Source: Intestinimonas sp052065695 (GTDB lineage: Bacteria; Bacillota; Clostridia; Oscillospirales; Oscillospiraceae). From it: DNA of 64,000 nt. Below are positions 16,360 through 25,072 of the stretch, piece after piece. The notes under the pieces were generated by a model. That model was given only the letters and a program-made list of their open reading frames with translations. It was not told where the DNA came from and did no database searches. The DNA lies in the NCBI RefSeq assembly GCF_052065695.1, contig NZ_JBQHTM010000006.1, positions 40,722 to 104,721 of the forward strand, written 5' to 3'. Position 1 is the first letter of the stretch; each line of letters begins with the position of its first letter. The translations under genes and the position numbers were made by a program.

Positions 16360-17151
16360 GTGACTGCTGTGGTGCTTACCATCGATATTGATAATTCTAC
16401 CACCAATGTGGGGCTTTTTGATCCGAATGGAAAGCTTCGCTTCCGTTCCGGTCTCACCACCAGCCGCAATCCTACCCGGGATCAGTGCGCCATCAGCCTA
16501 ATGAACCTCTTTACACTCTATCACGCCGATTTGAGAGAGGTTTCTGGGGCAGTGATTTCCAGTGTGGTACCGTCTGTGACGGCTCACATGTCGGGCGCGG
16601 TGGAGCTTCTCACCGGAAAGGCGCCTATGCTCATGGGGCCTGGCATCAAAACAGGGCTCAATATCAAATCCGATCTCCATAATCAGTTGGGCTCTGATAT
16701 TGTAGCCTGTTCTGTAGCTGCTATAGATCAATACCCCACTCCCATCATCATTATCGATATGGGGACAGCAGTCACCATGTCCTATCTTCACGACCGCACT
16801 TATGAAGGTTGCATGATCTTTCCCGGTGTTCTGGTGGCCCTGGATGCCTTGTCCGAGCGAGCGGCAGCCCTGCCGCATATCTCAGTAGAGCCCCCTGCTT
16901 CCATTTTCGGGCACAACACCGTGGATGCCATGCGCTCCGGAGTGATCTACGGCAACGCCAGTATGATTGACGGCATGATCGCCCGCATTGAGGAGCATGG
17001 CCAGCCTGCCGCTACTGTGGTGGCCACCGGTGACAGTGCACCGGAGATCCTCCATTTCTGCAAGCACTCCATTACATATAACGCCGACTTACTTCTCCAA
17101 GGTCTTTATCTCATCTACCGGAAGAATACCGAGGGGCGGCGGCGTTCCTGA
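16360..17151 (+). CDS. coaX: Type III pantothenate kinase (CoaX)
   Basis: 263 residues, ASKHA-fold kinase for the first step of CoA synthesis. The phosphate-binding motif near the N-terminus reads DIDNSTTNVG where most CoaX have D-x-G-N-T. The central DMGTAVTM and the GPGIKTGLNI segment fit the family well. The start is ambiguous: GTG at 16360 has GGAG 7 bases upstream, and in-frame GTGs at 16369 and 16372 are also possible. The altered N-terminal motif leaves room for a kinase relative with another acyl substrate, but length and the other motifs favour CoaX. Confidence 0.82.
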   Translation: MTAVVLTIDIDNSTTNVGLFDPNGKLRFRSGLTTSRNPTRDQCAISLMNLFTLYHADLREVSGAVISSVVPSVTAHMSGAVELLTGKAPMLMGPGIKTGLNIKSDLHNQLGSDIVACSVAAIDQYPTPIIIIDMGTAVTMSYLHDRTYEGCMIFPGVLVALDALSERAAALPHISVEPPASIFGHNTVDAMRSGVIYGNASMIDGMIARIEEHGQPAATVVATGDSAPEILHFCKHSITYNADLLLQGLYLIYRKNTEGRRRS

Positions 17152-17165
17152 AACGCACCTATTGT

Positions 17166-17220
17166 GGCGCCCACGTCCGGTCTCCGGATGGCGGGCGCCT
17201 CCGCATGTGTGGCCTTTTTT
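17166..17220 (+). terminator. Probable terminator after coaX
   Basis: GGCGCCC / GGGCGCC arms (17166-17172, 17193-17199) with an inner TCCGG-TCT-CCGGA stem. Six T at 17215-17220 lie about 15 bases after the stem, more distant than usual. Confidence 0.45.
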
Positions 17221-17230
17221 CCCAGAGCCC

Positions 17231-17259
17231 TTGCAATTCCAAAGCGGTCACTTTATAAT
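17231..17259 (+). promoter_or_regulatory. SigmaA promoter of the aminotransferase gene
   Basis: TTGCAA (17231-17236), 17-base spacer, perfect TATAAT (17254-17259), 40 bases before the ATG. It also shows that the longer in-frame ORF extension upstream of 17300 is not translated. Confidence 0.85.
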
Positions 17260-17299
17260 GTTTCCAGTTAAGATGCAACTGGATTGGGAGGAGTCAGTC

Positions 17300-18490
17300 A
17301 TGAAAGAATTGTCACAGATCGCATCTGCTGTACGGGCCTCAACTACATTGGCCATTGATGCCATGTTCAAACAGATGAAGGCCGACGGTATCGATGTGAT
17401 CGGATTCGGCGCCGGAGAGCCCGATTTCCACACGCCGGATAACATAAAAGAGGCGGGCTATGCTGCCATTCGGGACAATTTTACCTGTTATACTCCCACT
17501 GCCGGCATCCCTGAACTGCGCAAGGCAGCCTGCATCCGTTTAAAAGAAGACTGTGGCTTGGACTATGCCCCGGCTCAAATCGTGATGGCTAGCGGCGCCA
17601 AGCACGCCCTCTATGGTGCCCTACATGCATTGGTGGACCCCGGCGACGAGGTCATCATCCCAGCTCCCTTCTGGGTGACCTATTTTGAGATGGTCCGTAT
17701 GCTGGGCGCAATACCCGTTATCGTCACCGCAGAGGAATCCGCCGGCTTCAAGATCACCCCAGAGCAGCTGGCCGCTGCCGTCACCTCCAAGACCAAGGCT
17801 GTCCTCCTCAACAACCCCTCCAATCCCACCGGCATGGTGTACAGCAGGGAGGAGCTGCGGGCTCTGGCCAATGTGTGCGTGGAAAAGGACCTCTACATTG
17901 TCGCCGATGAGATTTACTACCGCCTGGTATACGACGGACGGACCTTCACCAGCATCGCCTCCCTGGGAGAGGATGTAAAGGAGCGGACCATCATCATCAA
18001 CGGCGTCTCCAAATCCTATGCCATGACCGGCTGGCGGGTGGGCTATGCCGCTGCCCCTGAGCACATCGCCAAGGTCATGTCCAACTACCTCAGCCACTCC
18101 ACCGGCGCCCCTTGCTCCATTGCCCAGAAGGCGGCCGCTGTGGCCTTGGGCGGACCGCAGGAGACGGTAGAGGAGATGCGCAAGGCCTTTGAGGCGCGCC
18201 GGAACCACCTGGTGGAGCGCATGAATGCCATTCCACGGGTAAGCTGCCTCAAGCCAGAGGGAGCCTTCTATGTGATGATGAATCTGAAGGAGCTACTGGG
18301 CAAGACCATTCATGGCGTGACCATCCAAGATGCTGACGACTTTGCCGACGCCTTCCTCAAATATGGCCTGGTAGCCACGGTACCCTGCACCGGCTTTGGC
18401 GCTCCGGACTTCGTCCGCTGGTCCTATGCCACCTCAATGGAGAACATCGACGCCGGTCTAGACCGGCTGGAGGAATTCCTGGCGGAATAA
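17300..18490 (+). CDS. Class I/II pyridoxal-phosphate aminotransferase (aspartate aminotransferase-like)
   Basis: 396 residues, fold-type I aminotransferase of the AspC/AspB (Ib) group. Features are the N-terminal IGFGAGEPDFHTPDNI, NPSNPTGMVYS, ADEIYY, and the PLP lysine in SKSYAMTGWRVGYA (K238). These Ib enzymes usually transaminate aspartate and sometimes prephenate; substrate cannot be fixed from sequence. ATG 17300 follows GGGAGGAG and is downstream of the promoter. purB follows 59 bases later, a pairing that makes sense for aspartate supply to purine synthesis, although this is inference. Confidence 0.92.
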   Translation: MKELSQIASAVRASTTLAIDAMFKQMKADGIDVIGFGAGEPDFHTPDNIKEAGYAAIRDNFTCYTPTAGIPELRKAACIRLKEDCGLDYAPAQIVMASGAKHALYGALHALVDPGDEVIIPAPFWVTYFEMVRMLGAIPVIVTAEESAGFKITPEQLAAAVTSKTKAVLLNNPSNPTGMVYSREELRALANVCVEKDLYIVADEIYYRLVYDGRTFTSIASLGEDVKERTIIINGVSKSYAMTGWRVGYAAAPEHIAKVMSNYLSHSTGAPCSIAQKAAAVALGGPQETVEEMRKAFEARRNHLVERMNAIPRVSCLKPEGAFYVMMNLKELLGKTIHGVTIQDADDFADAFLKYGLVATVPCTGFGAPDFVRWSYATSMENIDAGLDRLEEFLAE

Positions 18491-18549
18491 GCCGTTTCCA
18501 CGCCCGACAGACGGGGAAACAATCAAACCAATGACTGGAGGTATGGCCA

Positions 18550-19989
18550 ATGGGCCAGACAAATCGATACGAAAGTCCCCTTTCTTCCCGCTATGCCAGT
18601 GACGAGATGCTCTATCTCTTCTCTGCGGATAAGAAGTTCACCACCTGGCGCCGCCTGTGGGTGGCTCTGGCCCGGGCCGAAATGGAGCTGGGTCTGCCCG
18701 TGACGGAGGAGCAGGTGGCTGAGCTGGAGAGCCACATCAACGACATCAACTACGATGTGGCAGCCGCTGAGGAGAAGAAGCTCCGCCATGACGTCATGGC
18801 CCACGTCCACGCCTACGGTGCCCAGTGTCCCAAGGCCATGCCCATCATCCACCTCGGCGCCACCAGCTGCTATGTGGGCGACAATACAGACGTCATCCTC
18901 ATGCGGGAGGGACTCCTCCTCATTCGGGACAAGCTGGTGCGTGTCCTCCACACTCTCTCCACTTTTGCTGACAAGTATAAAGCCCTGCCTATCCTTGGAT
19001 TTACACATTTTCAGCCGGCACAGCTGGTGACAGTGGGGAAGCGGGCCACCCTCTGGATGAATGAGCTGCTCATGGATCTGGAGGAGGTGGAGCACCGCAT
19101 CTCCACCCTGAAACTCCTGGGCTCCAAGGGAACCACCGGGACCCAAGCCAGCTTTTTGGAGCTCTTCGACGGCGATCACGAAAAGGTCAAGCTGCTAGAG
19201 GAAAAGATTGCGAAGGAAATGGGCTTTACAGCTGTTGTGCCCGTAAGCGGGCAGACCTATTCGCGGAAAATGGATGCCAATGTGTTGGCCACGCTCTCCG
19301 GCATCGCCCAGTCCGCCAGCAAGTTCGCCACCGACATGCGTCTGCTGTGCCACCTCAAGGAGGTGGAGGAGCCCTTTGAGAAGAACCAGATCGGATCTTC
19401 CGCCATGCCCTATAAGCGCAATCCCATGCGCTGTGAGCGGATCTGCTCCCTGGCCCGCTATGTAGTGGTGGACGCCCAGAACCCGGCCATCACTTCTGCC
19501 ACCCAGTGGTTTGAGCGCACTCTGGATGACTCGGCCAACAAGCGTATCTCCATCCCGGAGGCCTTCTTGGCGGTAGACGCCATCCTCAACATCTATGAAA
19601 ACGTCTGCGCAGGACTGGTGGTCCATGAGAAGGTGATTCACCGGCATATCATGGAGGAGCTGCCCTTCATGGCCAGCGAGAATATCATGATGGATGCGGT
19701 AAAGCGGGGAGGAGACCGCCAGCAGCTCCACGAGCGTATCCGGGTCCTTTCTCAGGAGGCCGGGAAGAATGTAAAGGATCTTGGCCTTACCAATAACCTC
19801 ATCGATCTTATTGCAAATGACCCCCTCTTCGGCATGAGCCGGGAGGAGCTCACCGCCCATCTGGAGCCGGAGCGGTACATTGGCCGGTGCCCGGAACAGG
19901 TCGAGGAGTTTCTTCAGCATGATATCGCCCCCGTGCTGGCCAAATATCCGGAGGCCCTTCAGGGCAGCGATGTGGAGCTGAAGGTCTAA
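18550..19989 (+). CDS. purB: Adenylosuccinate lyase
   Basis: 479-residue fumarase/aspartase-superfamily enzyme that acts twice in purine synthesis (SAICAR and adenylosuccinate cleavage). The signature loop GSSAMPYKRNP is at about residue 283, and TSCYVGDNTD and GTTGTQASF are present. It belongs to the longer PurB type (about 475 residues) rather than the 430-residue Bacillus type. GGAGGT lies 7 bases before ATG 18550. An overlapping ATG at 18543 is out of frame. Confidence 0.95.
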   Translation: MGQTNRYESPLSSRYASDEMLYLFSADKKFTTWRRLWVALARAEMELGLPVTEEQVAELESHINDINYDVAAAEEKKLRHDVMAHVHAYGAQCPKAMPIIHLGATSCYVGDNTDVILMREGLLLIRDKLVRVLHTLSTFADKYKALPILGFTHFQPAQLVTVGKRATLWMNELLMDLEEVEHRISTLKLLGSKGTTGTQASFLELFDGDHEKVKLLEEKIAKEMGFTAVVPVSGQTYSRKMDANVLATLSGIAQSASKFATDMRLLCHLKEVEEPFEKNQIGSSAMPYKRNPMRCERICSLARYVVVDAQNPAITSATQWFERTLDDSANKRISIPEAFLAVDAILNIYENVCAGLVVHEKVIHRHIMEELPFMASENIMMDAVKRGGDRQQLHERIRVLSQEAGKNVKDLGLTNNLIDLIANDPLFGMSREELTAHLEPERYIGRCPEQVEEFLQHDIAPVLAKYPEALQGSDVELKV

Positions 19990-20013
19990 TTTTTTAGGAA
20001 GGGGAATACTCTT

Positions 20014-20994
20014 ATGGCTAATGCTGTGCGCCGGATTGGCGTCTTTACCAGCGGCGGCGATGCCCCTGGTATGAACGCTGTAATTCGTTCCGTAGTCCGT
20101 ACCTCCATCCACATGGGCATTGAGTGTATCGGGATCCGCCGAGGCTACAACGGTCTGGTCCACGGAGACTTCGTGCCTTTGGATTTTGAGAGCGTCAGCG
20201 GCCTGAGCCGACGGGGCGGCACCATGCTCTACTCAGCCCGTAGCGAGGACTTCCGTGGAGAGGCCGGCCAGGAAAAAGCTGTGGCCACCTGCAAGCTCTT
20301 GGGTTTGGAGGGTGTCGTAGGCATCGGCGGCGATGGTACCTTCCGCGGCCTTCTGGAGCTCTCCCGCCGGGGGGTGGCTGTAGTGGGTGTCCCGGGCACC
20401 ATTGACAACGACATTGCCTGCTCCACCTATACTATCGGCTTTGATACCGCCTGCAACACGGCGCTAGATTCCATCGACAAACTCCGGGACACCATGCAGT
20501 CCCATGAGCGGTGCTCGGTGGTGGAGGTCATGGGCCGCCATGCCGGACACCTTGCCATGTATGTGGGTGTAGCTTGCGGCGCCACCTGTGTGCTGGTTCC
20601 AGAGCGGGAGATTGACTTTGAGCGAGATGTCATCGAACCCATTCGTACCGCCCGGTTGGGTGGGCGGACCCATTTTATGGTCATCGTGGCCGAGGGTGTA
20701 GGCAGCGCCTATGACGTGGCCAAGAAAATTACCGAGGCTACAGCATTGGATACCAGAGTGACAGTCCTGGGCCATGTGCAGCGTGGCGGTGCCCCCACCG
20801 CCCGGGACCGTGTGGCGGCCACTTATATGGGCTATGAAGCTGTCCGTCTGCTGGCGGAGGGCAAGACCAATCGTGTGGTCTGTGTTCAGGGTGATACTTA
20901 TGTTGACTACGACATCACAGAGGCCCTAAAGATGAAAAAGGGCCTTGATGAGCAAACCTATACCGTTATGCGTACCCTCACCGGGGTGGAATAA
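20014..20994 (+). CDS. pfkA: ATP-dependent 6-phosphofructokinase
   Basis: 326 residues. GGDAPGMNAVIR at the N-terminus and GGDGTFRG (about 104-111), with Gly at the position that favours ATP, are seen. PGTIDND with the catalytic Asp and GRHAGHLA complete the family set. This is the allosteric bacterial ATP-PFK family. The window also carries a PPi-type enzyme (23725-24969), so glycolytic flux can be run from either phosphoryl donor. It lies 24 bases after purB and ends at a terminator. Confidence 0.96.
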   Translation: MANAVRRIGVFTSGGDAPGMNAVIRSVVRTSIHMGIECIGIRRGYNGLVHGDFVPLDFESVSGLSRRGGTMLYSARSEDFRGEAGQEKAVATCKLLGLEGVVGIGGDGTFRGLLELSRRGVAVVGVPGTIDNDIACSTYTIGFDTACNTALDSIDKLRDTMQSHERCSVVEVMGRHAGHLAMYVGVACGATCVLVPEREIDFERDVIEPIRTARLGGRTHFMVIVAEGVGSAYDVAKKITEATALDTRVTVLGHVQRGGAPTARDRVAATYMGYEAVRLLAEGKTNRVVCVQGDTYVDYDITEALKMKKGLDEQTYTVMRTLTGVE

Positions 20995-21023
20995 GCCTTC
21001 GGACCAAGACAAAACTGGACAAT

Positions 21024-21072
21024 ACAGCGGCGGATGGGACCGGAGAGGTCTCATCTGTCGCTGTTTTATTTT
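21024..21072 (+). terminator. Terminator after pfkA
   Basis: Imperfect long stem starting ACAGCG and ending CGCTGT (21024-21064) followed by TTTTATTTT. Confidence 0.75.
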
Positions 21073-21092
21073 GGAAGGAGAGATGATCCCCT

Positions 21093-22019
21093 ATGTTGGA
21101 GTTCAGCCTCAAACAACTGGAGGTCTTTGCAACTGTGGCCAGGGTAGGCAGCTTTACGAGGGCTGCTCAGGAGCTCTACCTGACCCAGTCCACTGTCAGC
21201 GCCCATGTCCAGGCGTTGGAGCATGCCCTGGGAGGTCCACTTTTCCAGCGCAACGCCCGCCGGCAGGTCTGCCTCACCTGGCAGGGAGAGTCTGCACTGC
21301 CCGTCGCGCGGGAGATCCTGGACCTCTGCCGCACCTTGGAAGGAATCATCCAGCCATATGAGGAAGGGGAGACCCTGCATCTGGCGGCCTCCACAGTGCC
21401 TGCCCAATGTCTGCTTCCCGGACTGATGGCTGGCTTCTCTAAAAAACGGCCGGGGTGCAGATTTCGTCTCCGGAAAGGGGATAGCGACCAGGTCCACAGG
21501 CTTTTGGAGGAGGGGAGCGTAGCCATCGGCTTTGCTGGCGCTGCTTTGGACTCGGAACGTTTTCTCTATGAACCTGTGCTGAGAGACAGGCTGGTGCTCA
21601 TCACCGCAAACACACCCCGGTTCCGTACCCTGCGGGATCAGGGCGCGCTGGGAAGAGAACTGCTGGGGGAACCCATGCTCTGTCGGGAAGCCGGTTCCGG
21701 GACCCGACAACGCTTTGACGCCTATCTGACACAGATCGGGATAGAACCGGATGCACTCCATGTGGTGGCTCAGATCGACCAACCGGATGTCATCCTGGGC
21801 GCCGTGGCCTCCGGCCTCGGCGTATCGGTCTGCTCTGCGCTGGTGGCTCGGGATCGGCTGGAGCAGGGGAGTCTGCTCTCCTTCGAACTGGAGGATGAGG
21901 GGTGCTGCCGCAGCCTGTATCTGGTGACCCGTCGGGATCATGTCCTCACGGATCTGGAAACGTGCTTCTGCCGCTTTGTACGTGAAGGCGATTGGGATCG
22001 GCCCAATAATCGCTTATAA
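21093..22019 (+). CDS. LysR-family regulator, probably of selenium/sulfur genes
   Basis: 308 residues. An N-terminal winged helix-turn-helix (about 5-65: FATVARVGSFTRAAQELYLT then QSTVSAHVQALE) is followed by a LysR substrate-binding domain (about 90-295). LysR regulators of this kind regularly precede yedE/yedF selenium-metabolism genes in Clostridia, and here the next three genes are exactly such a cassette. The effector is unknown. GGAAGGAG lies 12 bases before the ATG. A small inverted repeat at the stop codon and the yedE promoter beyond it would be natural binding sites. Confidence 0.88.
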   Translation: MLEFSLKQLEVFATVARVGSFTRAAQELYLTQSTVSAHVQALEHALGGPLFQRNARRQVCLTWQGESALPVAREILDLCRTLEGIIQPYEEGETLHLAASTVPAQCLLPGLMAGFSKKRPGCRFRLRKGDSDQVHRLLEEGSVAIGFAGAALDSERFLYEPVLRDRLVLITANTPRFRTLRDQGALGRELLGEPMLCREAGSGTRQRFDAYLTQIGIEPDALHVVAQIDQPDVILGAVASGLGVSVCSALVARDRLEQGSLLSFELEDEGCCRSLYLVTRRDHVLTDLETCFCRFVREGDWDRPNNRL

Positions 22020-22026
22020 CGATAAG
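22013..22026. promoter_or_regulatory. Candidate LysR operator upstream of yedE
   Basis: CTTAT-AACG-ATAAG inverted repeat overlapping the lysR stop codon, 29 bases before the yedE -35 box. Position suits a LysR activator; the 5-bp arms are short. Confidence 0.35.
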
Positions 22027-22054
22027 ATCCCCGCTCACTTCGTGTAAAAAACGA

Positions 22055-22084
22055 TTGGCTATTTCCCGGTGCAATCAGTATAAT
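22055..22084 (+). promoter_or_regulatory. SigmaA promoter of the yedE cassette
   Basis: TTGGCT (22055-22060), 18-base spacer, perfect TATAAT (22079-22084). The -10 overlaps an in-frame ATG at 22083, which therefore cannot be the yedE start. The weak -35 fits an activated promoter. Confidence 0.8.
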
Positions 22085-22133
22085 GAGACTAGCGTTATTC
22101 TCGCAAAAGAATTGCGAAGAGAGTGAGGAGTGT

Positions 22134-23222
22134 ATGAAAAAAATCAACTGGCTGGTGATATGCACCGGCGCCGTGGTGGGGCTGGCGGCTCTGCTGCTGA
22201 CCGCTCTGGGCAACCCCGGCAACATGGGCTTCTGCATCGCCTGCTTCCTCCGGGACATTTCCGGCGCCCTGGGGCTCCACAGCGCGGCAAAGGTCCAGTA
22301 CATCCGTCCCGAGATCATTGGTCTGGTGCTGGGTGCCGCCATCATGGCCCTGGCCGGCGGAGAATTCAAGGCTCGGGCTGGTTCCGCACCCGCCCTGCGC
22401 TTCCTGCTGGGCGGTATTGTCATGGTGGGGGCACTGGCCTTCCTGGGATGCCCTTTACGGATGGTCCTGCGGTTGGGCGGCGGAGACGTGACCGCCATTG
22501 CAGGTCTTCTCGGCTTTGTGGCAGGTATCCTGGCCGGTGTGGCCTGTCTGAAGAAGGGCTTCTCCCTGGGCCGGGCCTACAAAGTGAAAAAGCCGGAAGG
22601 CTTTGTCCTGCCCGGCATTATGGTGGGACTGTTGCTCCTGCTGCTGTTGGCTCCCGGACTGCTGAGGTTCTCTCAGGAGGGGCCCGGCGCCAGCCACGCC
22701 TTTTGGGCCATTGCTCTGTGTGCCGGGCTGATCTGCGGCGCTCTGGCACAGAAGAGCCGCCTGTGCATGGCCGGAGGCATCCGGGATACCGTGCTCTTCC
22801 GGGATTTCCACCTGCTCAGCGGCTTTGTCGCTATTTTCCTGGTGGTGCTGGTTGGGAACCTCCTGCGGGGCAGCTTCCAGCCGGGTCTGGCAGTGCAGCC
22901 GGTGGCCCATCACGACTATCTCTGGAGTTTTCTGGGCATGGCAGCCGCTGGCTGGGGCTCCATCCTGCTGGGCGGTTGTCCCCTGCGGCAGCTCATCCTG
23001 GCGGGGGAGGGCAATGGCGACAGCGCGGTCACCGTCCTGGGTATGATGGTGGGTGCCGCACTCTCCCACAACTTCGGCATGGCCGGCAACGCCGATGCCA
23101 TGACGGACGGCGTATTCACCCCCGGCGGAGTGGGCATGGCCGGACGCATCGGTGTGGTGATCTGCCTGGTGCTGCTGGCAGTCATCTCGTTTGTCAATCT
23201 GCATAAGGAGGAGAAAGCATGA
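22134..23222 (+). CDS. yedE: YedE/YeeE-family membrane protein, putative selenium/sulfur transporter
   Basis: 362 residues, about nine to ten hydrophobic segments. Conserved cysteine motifs lie in or near membrane segments: MGFCIACFLRD, LGCPLRM, RLCMAGGIRD and GGCPLRQL. YeeE/TsuA relatives move thiosulfate through a relay of such cysteines; the YedE branch is associated with selenium metabolism. The start is ATG 22134 after GAGGAG. It overlaps the TusA-like gene by four bases, and that gene overlaps DUF3343 the same way. Transport of a Se or S species followed by handover to the CPMP protein is a reasonable inference. Confidence 0.85.
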   Translation: MKKINWLVICTGAVVGLAALLLTALGNPGNMGFCIACFLRDISGALGLHSAAKVQYIRPEIIGLVLGAAIMALAGGEFKARAGSAPALRFLLGGIVMVGALAFLGCPLRMVLRLGGGDVTAIAGLLGFVAGILAGVACLKKGFSLGRAYKVKKPEGFVLPGIMVGLLLLLLLAPGLLRFSQEGPGASHAFWAIALCAGLICGALAQKSRLCMAGGIRDTVLFRDFHLLSGFVAIFLVVLVGNLLRGSFQPGLAVQPVAHHDYLWSFLGMAAAGWGSILLGGCPLRQLILAGEGNGDSAVTVLGMMVGAALSHNFGMAGNADAMTDGVFTPGGVGMAGRIGVVICLVLLAVISFVNLHKEEKA

Positions 23223-23431
23223 TCGATGCCAGAGGATACGCCTGCCCCATGCCGGTGGTCATGGTGCAGAAGGCGGTGAAGGATGGAACTCCACAGCAGT
23301 TGGAGGTGCTGTTGGACAACCCCTGTTCCGTGGAGAATGTCACACGGTTTGCCGGCAACAACGGCTATGAGGTGGAGGTCCGTCCGGCGGACGATGACGA
23401 ATACACCCTGGTGCTCACCCGAAAGTCATGA
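23219..23431 (+). CDS. TusA/SirA-like sulfur (selenium) carrier protein
   Basis: 70 residues, a two-layer fold with the carrier cysteine in the family motif CPMPVV near residue 10. It is shorter than the roughly 200-residue YedF found in many selenium clusters, matching only its TusA-like N-terminal half. It would accept persulfide or perselenide from YedE or a desulfurase. A second Cys (about residue 36, in NPCSVEN) could take part. Overlapping start and stop codons with both neighbours imply coupled translation. Confidence 0.85.
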   Translation: MIDARGYACPMPVVMVQKAVKDGTPQQLEVLLDNPCSVENVTRFAGNNGYEVEVRPADDDEYTLVLTRKS

Positions 23432-23679
23432 GCGTCTATGTGGCCACCTTCTATACCCACCTCAGTGCTCAACTGAGCAGCAAACGGCTCCGGAGTGCCG
23501 GATACAAAACGCGGATGATGCCGGTGCCCAGAGCCCTGAGCTCCTCCTGCGGTACCTGTGTTTGCTATGAGGGGGACGGGGGGCACCGGGAACTGCTGGA
23601 TGCCGATGCCGAGGCGCTCTATGAGCTTCTACCATCTGGAGAATACAGCGTGCTCTGGCAGGATGAGGCACATATATAG
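23428..23679 (+). CDS. DUF3343 putative Se/S carrier-like protein
   Basis: 83 residues, with SSSCGTCVCYE (three Cys around residues 40-46) as the only strong motif. The DUF3343 family is a companion of selenium/sulfur trafficking genes and has been proposed to be a Se/S carrier. The N-terminus (MSVYVATFYTHLSAQLSSKR) resembles the ferredoxin-like fold start of the family. It is the last gene of the cassette and is followed by a terminator. No selD or selenoprotein gene lies in this window. Confidence 0.78.
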   Translation: MSVYVATFYTHLSAQLSSKRLRSAGYKTRMMPVPRALSSSCGTCVCYEGDGGHRELLDADAEALYELLPSGEYSVLWQDEAHI

Positions 23680-23680
23680 A

Positions 23681-23715
23681 AAAATGGCGCTCTGCATCAT
23701 ACAGAGCGCCATTTT
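23681..23715. terminator. Bidirectional terminator
   Basis: AAAATGGCGCTCTG / CAGAGCGCCATTTT, 14-bp perfect stem with 7-base loop, between convergent DUF3343 (+) and pfp (-). Confidence 0.93.
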
Positions 23716-23724
23716 CTATATTGA

Positions 23725-24969
23725 TTACATATCGGTGGTAAGGACTTTCTTCAGGCGGGCAAAGCGAGGGAGCGCGCTCTCCTTGGGACGGTCAGGTTCG
23801 CCCTGGATGAGGGGCAGAGCATAGTCAATGAAGGCCTGCTCTACACCGTTGCCGGCGGCGTTGATCCACTCCCGGGGTACCTTCTTCTCAAAGTTAGCCA
23901 CGATGTCCAGGGGCTCCAGCACTGTCTCACAGGTGTACTTGCCACCGTCACGGGTGCACTTGAAGGCCACCATCTTGTCGGTGTTGCCAGCCACGGCGGC
24001 CTCCACGGCTACGCGGCCGGCCATTTTGGCCTCTGCCACGTCCACGTGGGAGGCCAGGTGGGCGCCACAGCGCTGGAGGAGGGAGAGCTCGATGCCACGG
24101 ACCTTGGCGCCGGTCTTCTGCTTGATGATGTCGGCCAGCTTTACGGCCAGACCACCCAGCTGGGCATGGCCGAAGCCGTCAGTGGCAGAGGTCTCCGCCT
24201 CGGAAACGAAGCGACCGTCGGCGTAGTGGATGCCCTCCGACACAGCCACCAAGCACTTACCGGTCTTGTTGTAGATATCAGTGACATCGGCGATGAACTT
24301 GTCCATGTCGAAGTCCACCTCGGGCAGGTAAAGAAGGTCGGGGCCGCAGCCGGTGAGAGAAGCCAAGGCGGCGGAGGCGGCCAGCCAGCCGGCGTGACGG
24401 CCCATAATCTCGATGACGGTCACCATGCCGGTGTCATAAACATGAGCGTCCTGCCACACCTCAGCGCAGGAGGTGGCGATATACTTGGCGGCGCTGGCGA
24501 AGCCGGGGCAGTGATCGGTGCCGTTGAGGTCGTTGTCAATGGTCTTGGGGATACCCATGATGCGGCACTCGTAACCCACCTTCTGCATATACTTGGAGAT
24601 CTTGTTGCAGGTGTCCATGGAGTCATTGCCGCCGTTGTAGAAGAAGTAGTGGACATCATACTTCTTAAAGATCTCCAGGATGCGCTGATAATCGGTGTCG
24701 TCCTTGTCGGGGTCAGCCAGTTTGTACCGGCAGGAGCCCAGGGCGGAGGAGGGGGTATTCTGGAGCAGCTCCAGCTCGGCGGGGTCCTCCTGGCCCATGT
24801 CATAGAGCTTATCGTCCAGCACACCCTTGATACCGTGGGCGGCACCCAGCACTCTGGTGATGCAGTCCGCCTTTAGGGCCGCCTGGATGGCACCCTGTGC
24901 GCTGGCGTTGATGACCGACGTAGGACCGCCGGACTGGCCGATGATACATGCTCCTCGAAGTTCGCTCAT
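23725..24969 (-). CDS. pfp: PPi-dependent 6-phosphofructokinase
   Basis: 414 residues. GGNDSMD (113-119) replaces the GGDG of ATP enzymes, and PKTIDND (141-147) has Lys where ATP-PFK has Gly; both mark pyrophosphate use. MGRHAGWLAA is also present. PPi-PFK is reversible and saves ATP, common in anaerobic Clostridia. ATG 24969 follows GGAGGACC; upstream in-frame codons lie in the leader after the promoter. It is divergent from fba, the next step of glycolysis, with interlocked promoters. Confidence 0.92.
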   Translation of the reverse strand: MSELRGACIIGQSGGPTSVINASAQGAIQAALKADCITRVLGAAHGIKGVLDDKLYDMGQEDPAELELLQNTPSSALGSCRYKLADPDKDDTDYQRILEIFKKYDVHYFFYNGGNDSMDTCNKISKYMQKVGYECRIMGIPKTIDNDLNGTDHCPGFASAAKYIATSCAEVWQDAHVYDTGMVTVIEIMGRHAGWLAASAALASLTGCGPDLLYLPEVDFDMDKFIADVTDIYNKTGKCLVAVSEGIHYADGRFVSEAETSATDGFGHAQLGGLAVKLADIIKQKTGAKVRGIELSLLQRCGAHLASHVDVAEAKMAGRVAVEAAVAGNTDKMVAFKCTRDGGKYTCETVLEPLDIVANFEKKVPREWINAAGNGVEQAFIDYALPLIQGEPDRPKESALPRFARLKKVLTTDM

Positions 24970-25043
24970 GTTTGGTCCTCCAATCATGAATTTTATCTGC
25001 TTTCTCGAAAAAACTTTCATCTGAAAGCTGTTTCGCCTGGAAT

Positions 25044-25072
25044 ATAATATCATAACCTCTTGCATTTATCAA
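25044..25072 (-). promoter_or_regulatory. SigmaA promoter of pfp
   Basis: Minus strand TTGATA (25072-25067), 17-base spacer, TATTAT (25049-25044). Confidence 0.75.

Noticed and set aside
16988..17299. N-terminal extension of the aminotransferase frame
   Set aside because: It overlaps coaX and the TATAAT promoter; ATG 17300 has a good ribosome site and gives the family length.
22083..22133. An earlier ATG for yedE at 22083
   Set aside because: It lies inside the -10 box of the yedE promoter and lacks a ribosome site; ATG 22134 has GAGGAG.
22134..23679. In-frame UGA selenocysteine codons in the selenium-type cassette
   Set aside because: All three frames end normally with overlapping starts; no UGA with a downstream SECIS-like hairpin inside an extended frame was seen.
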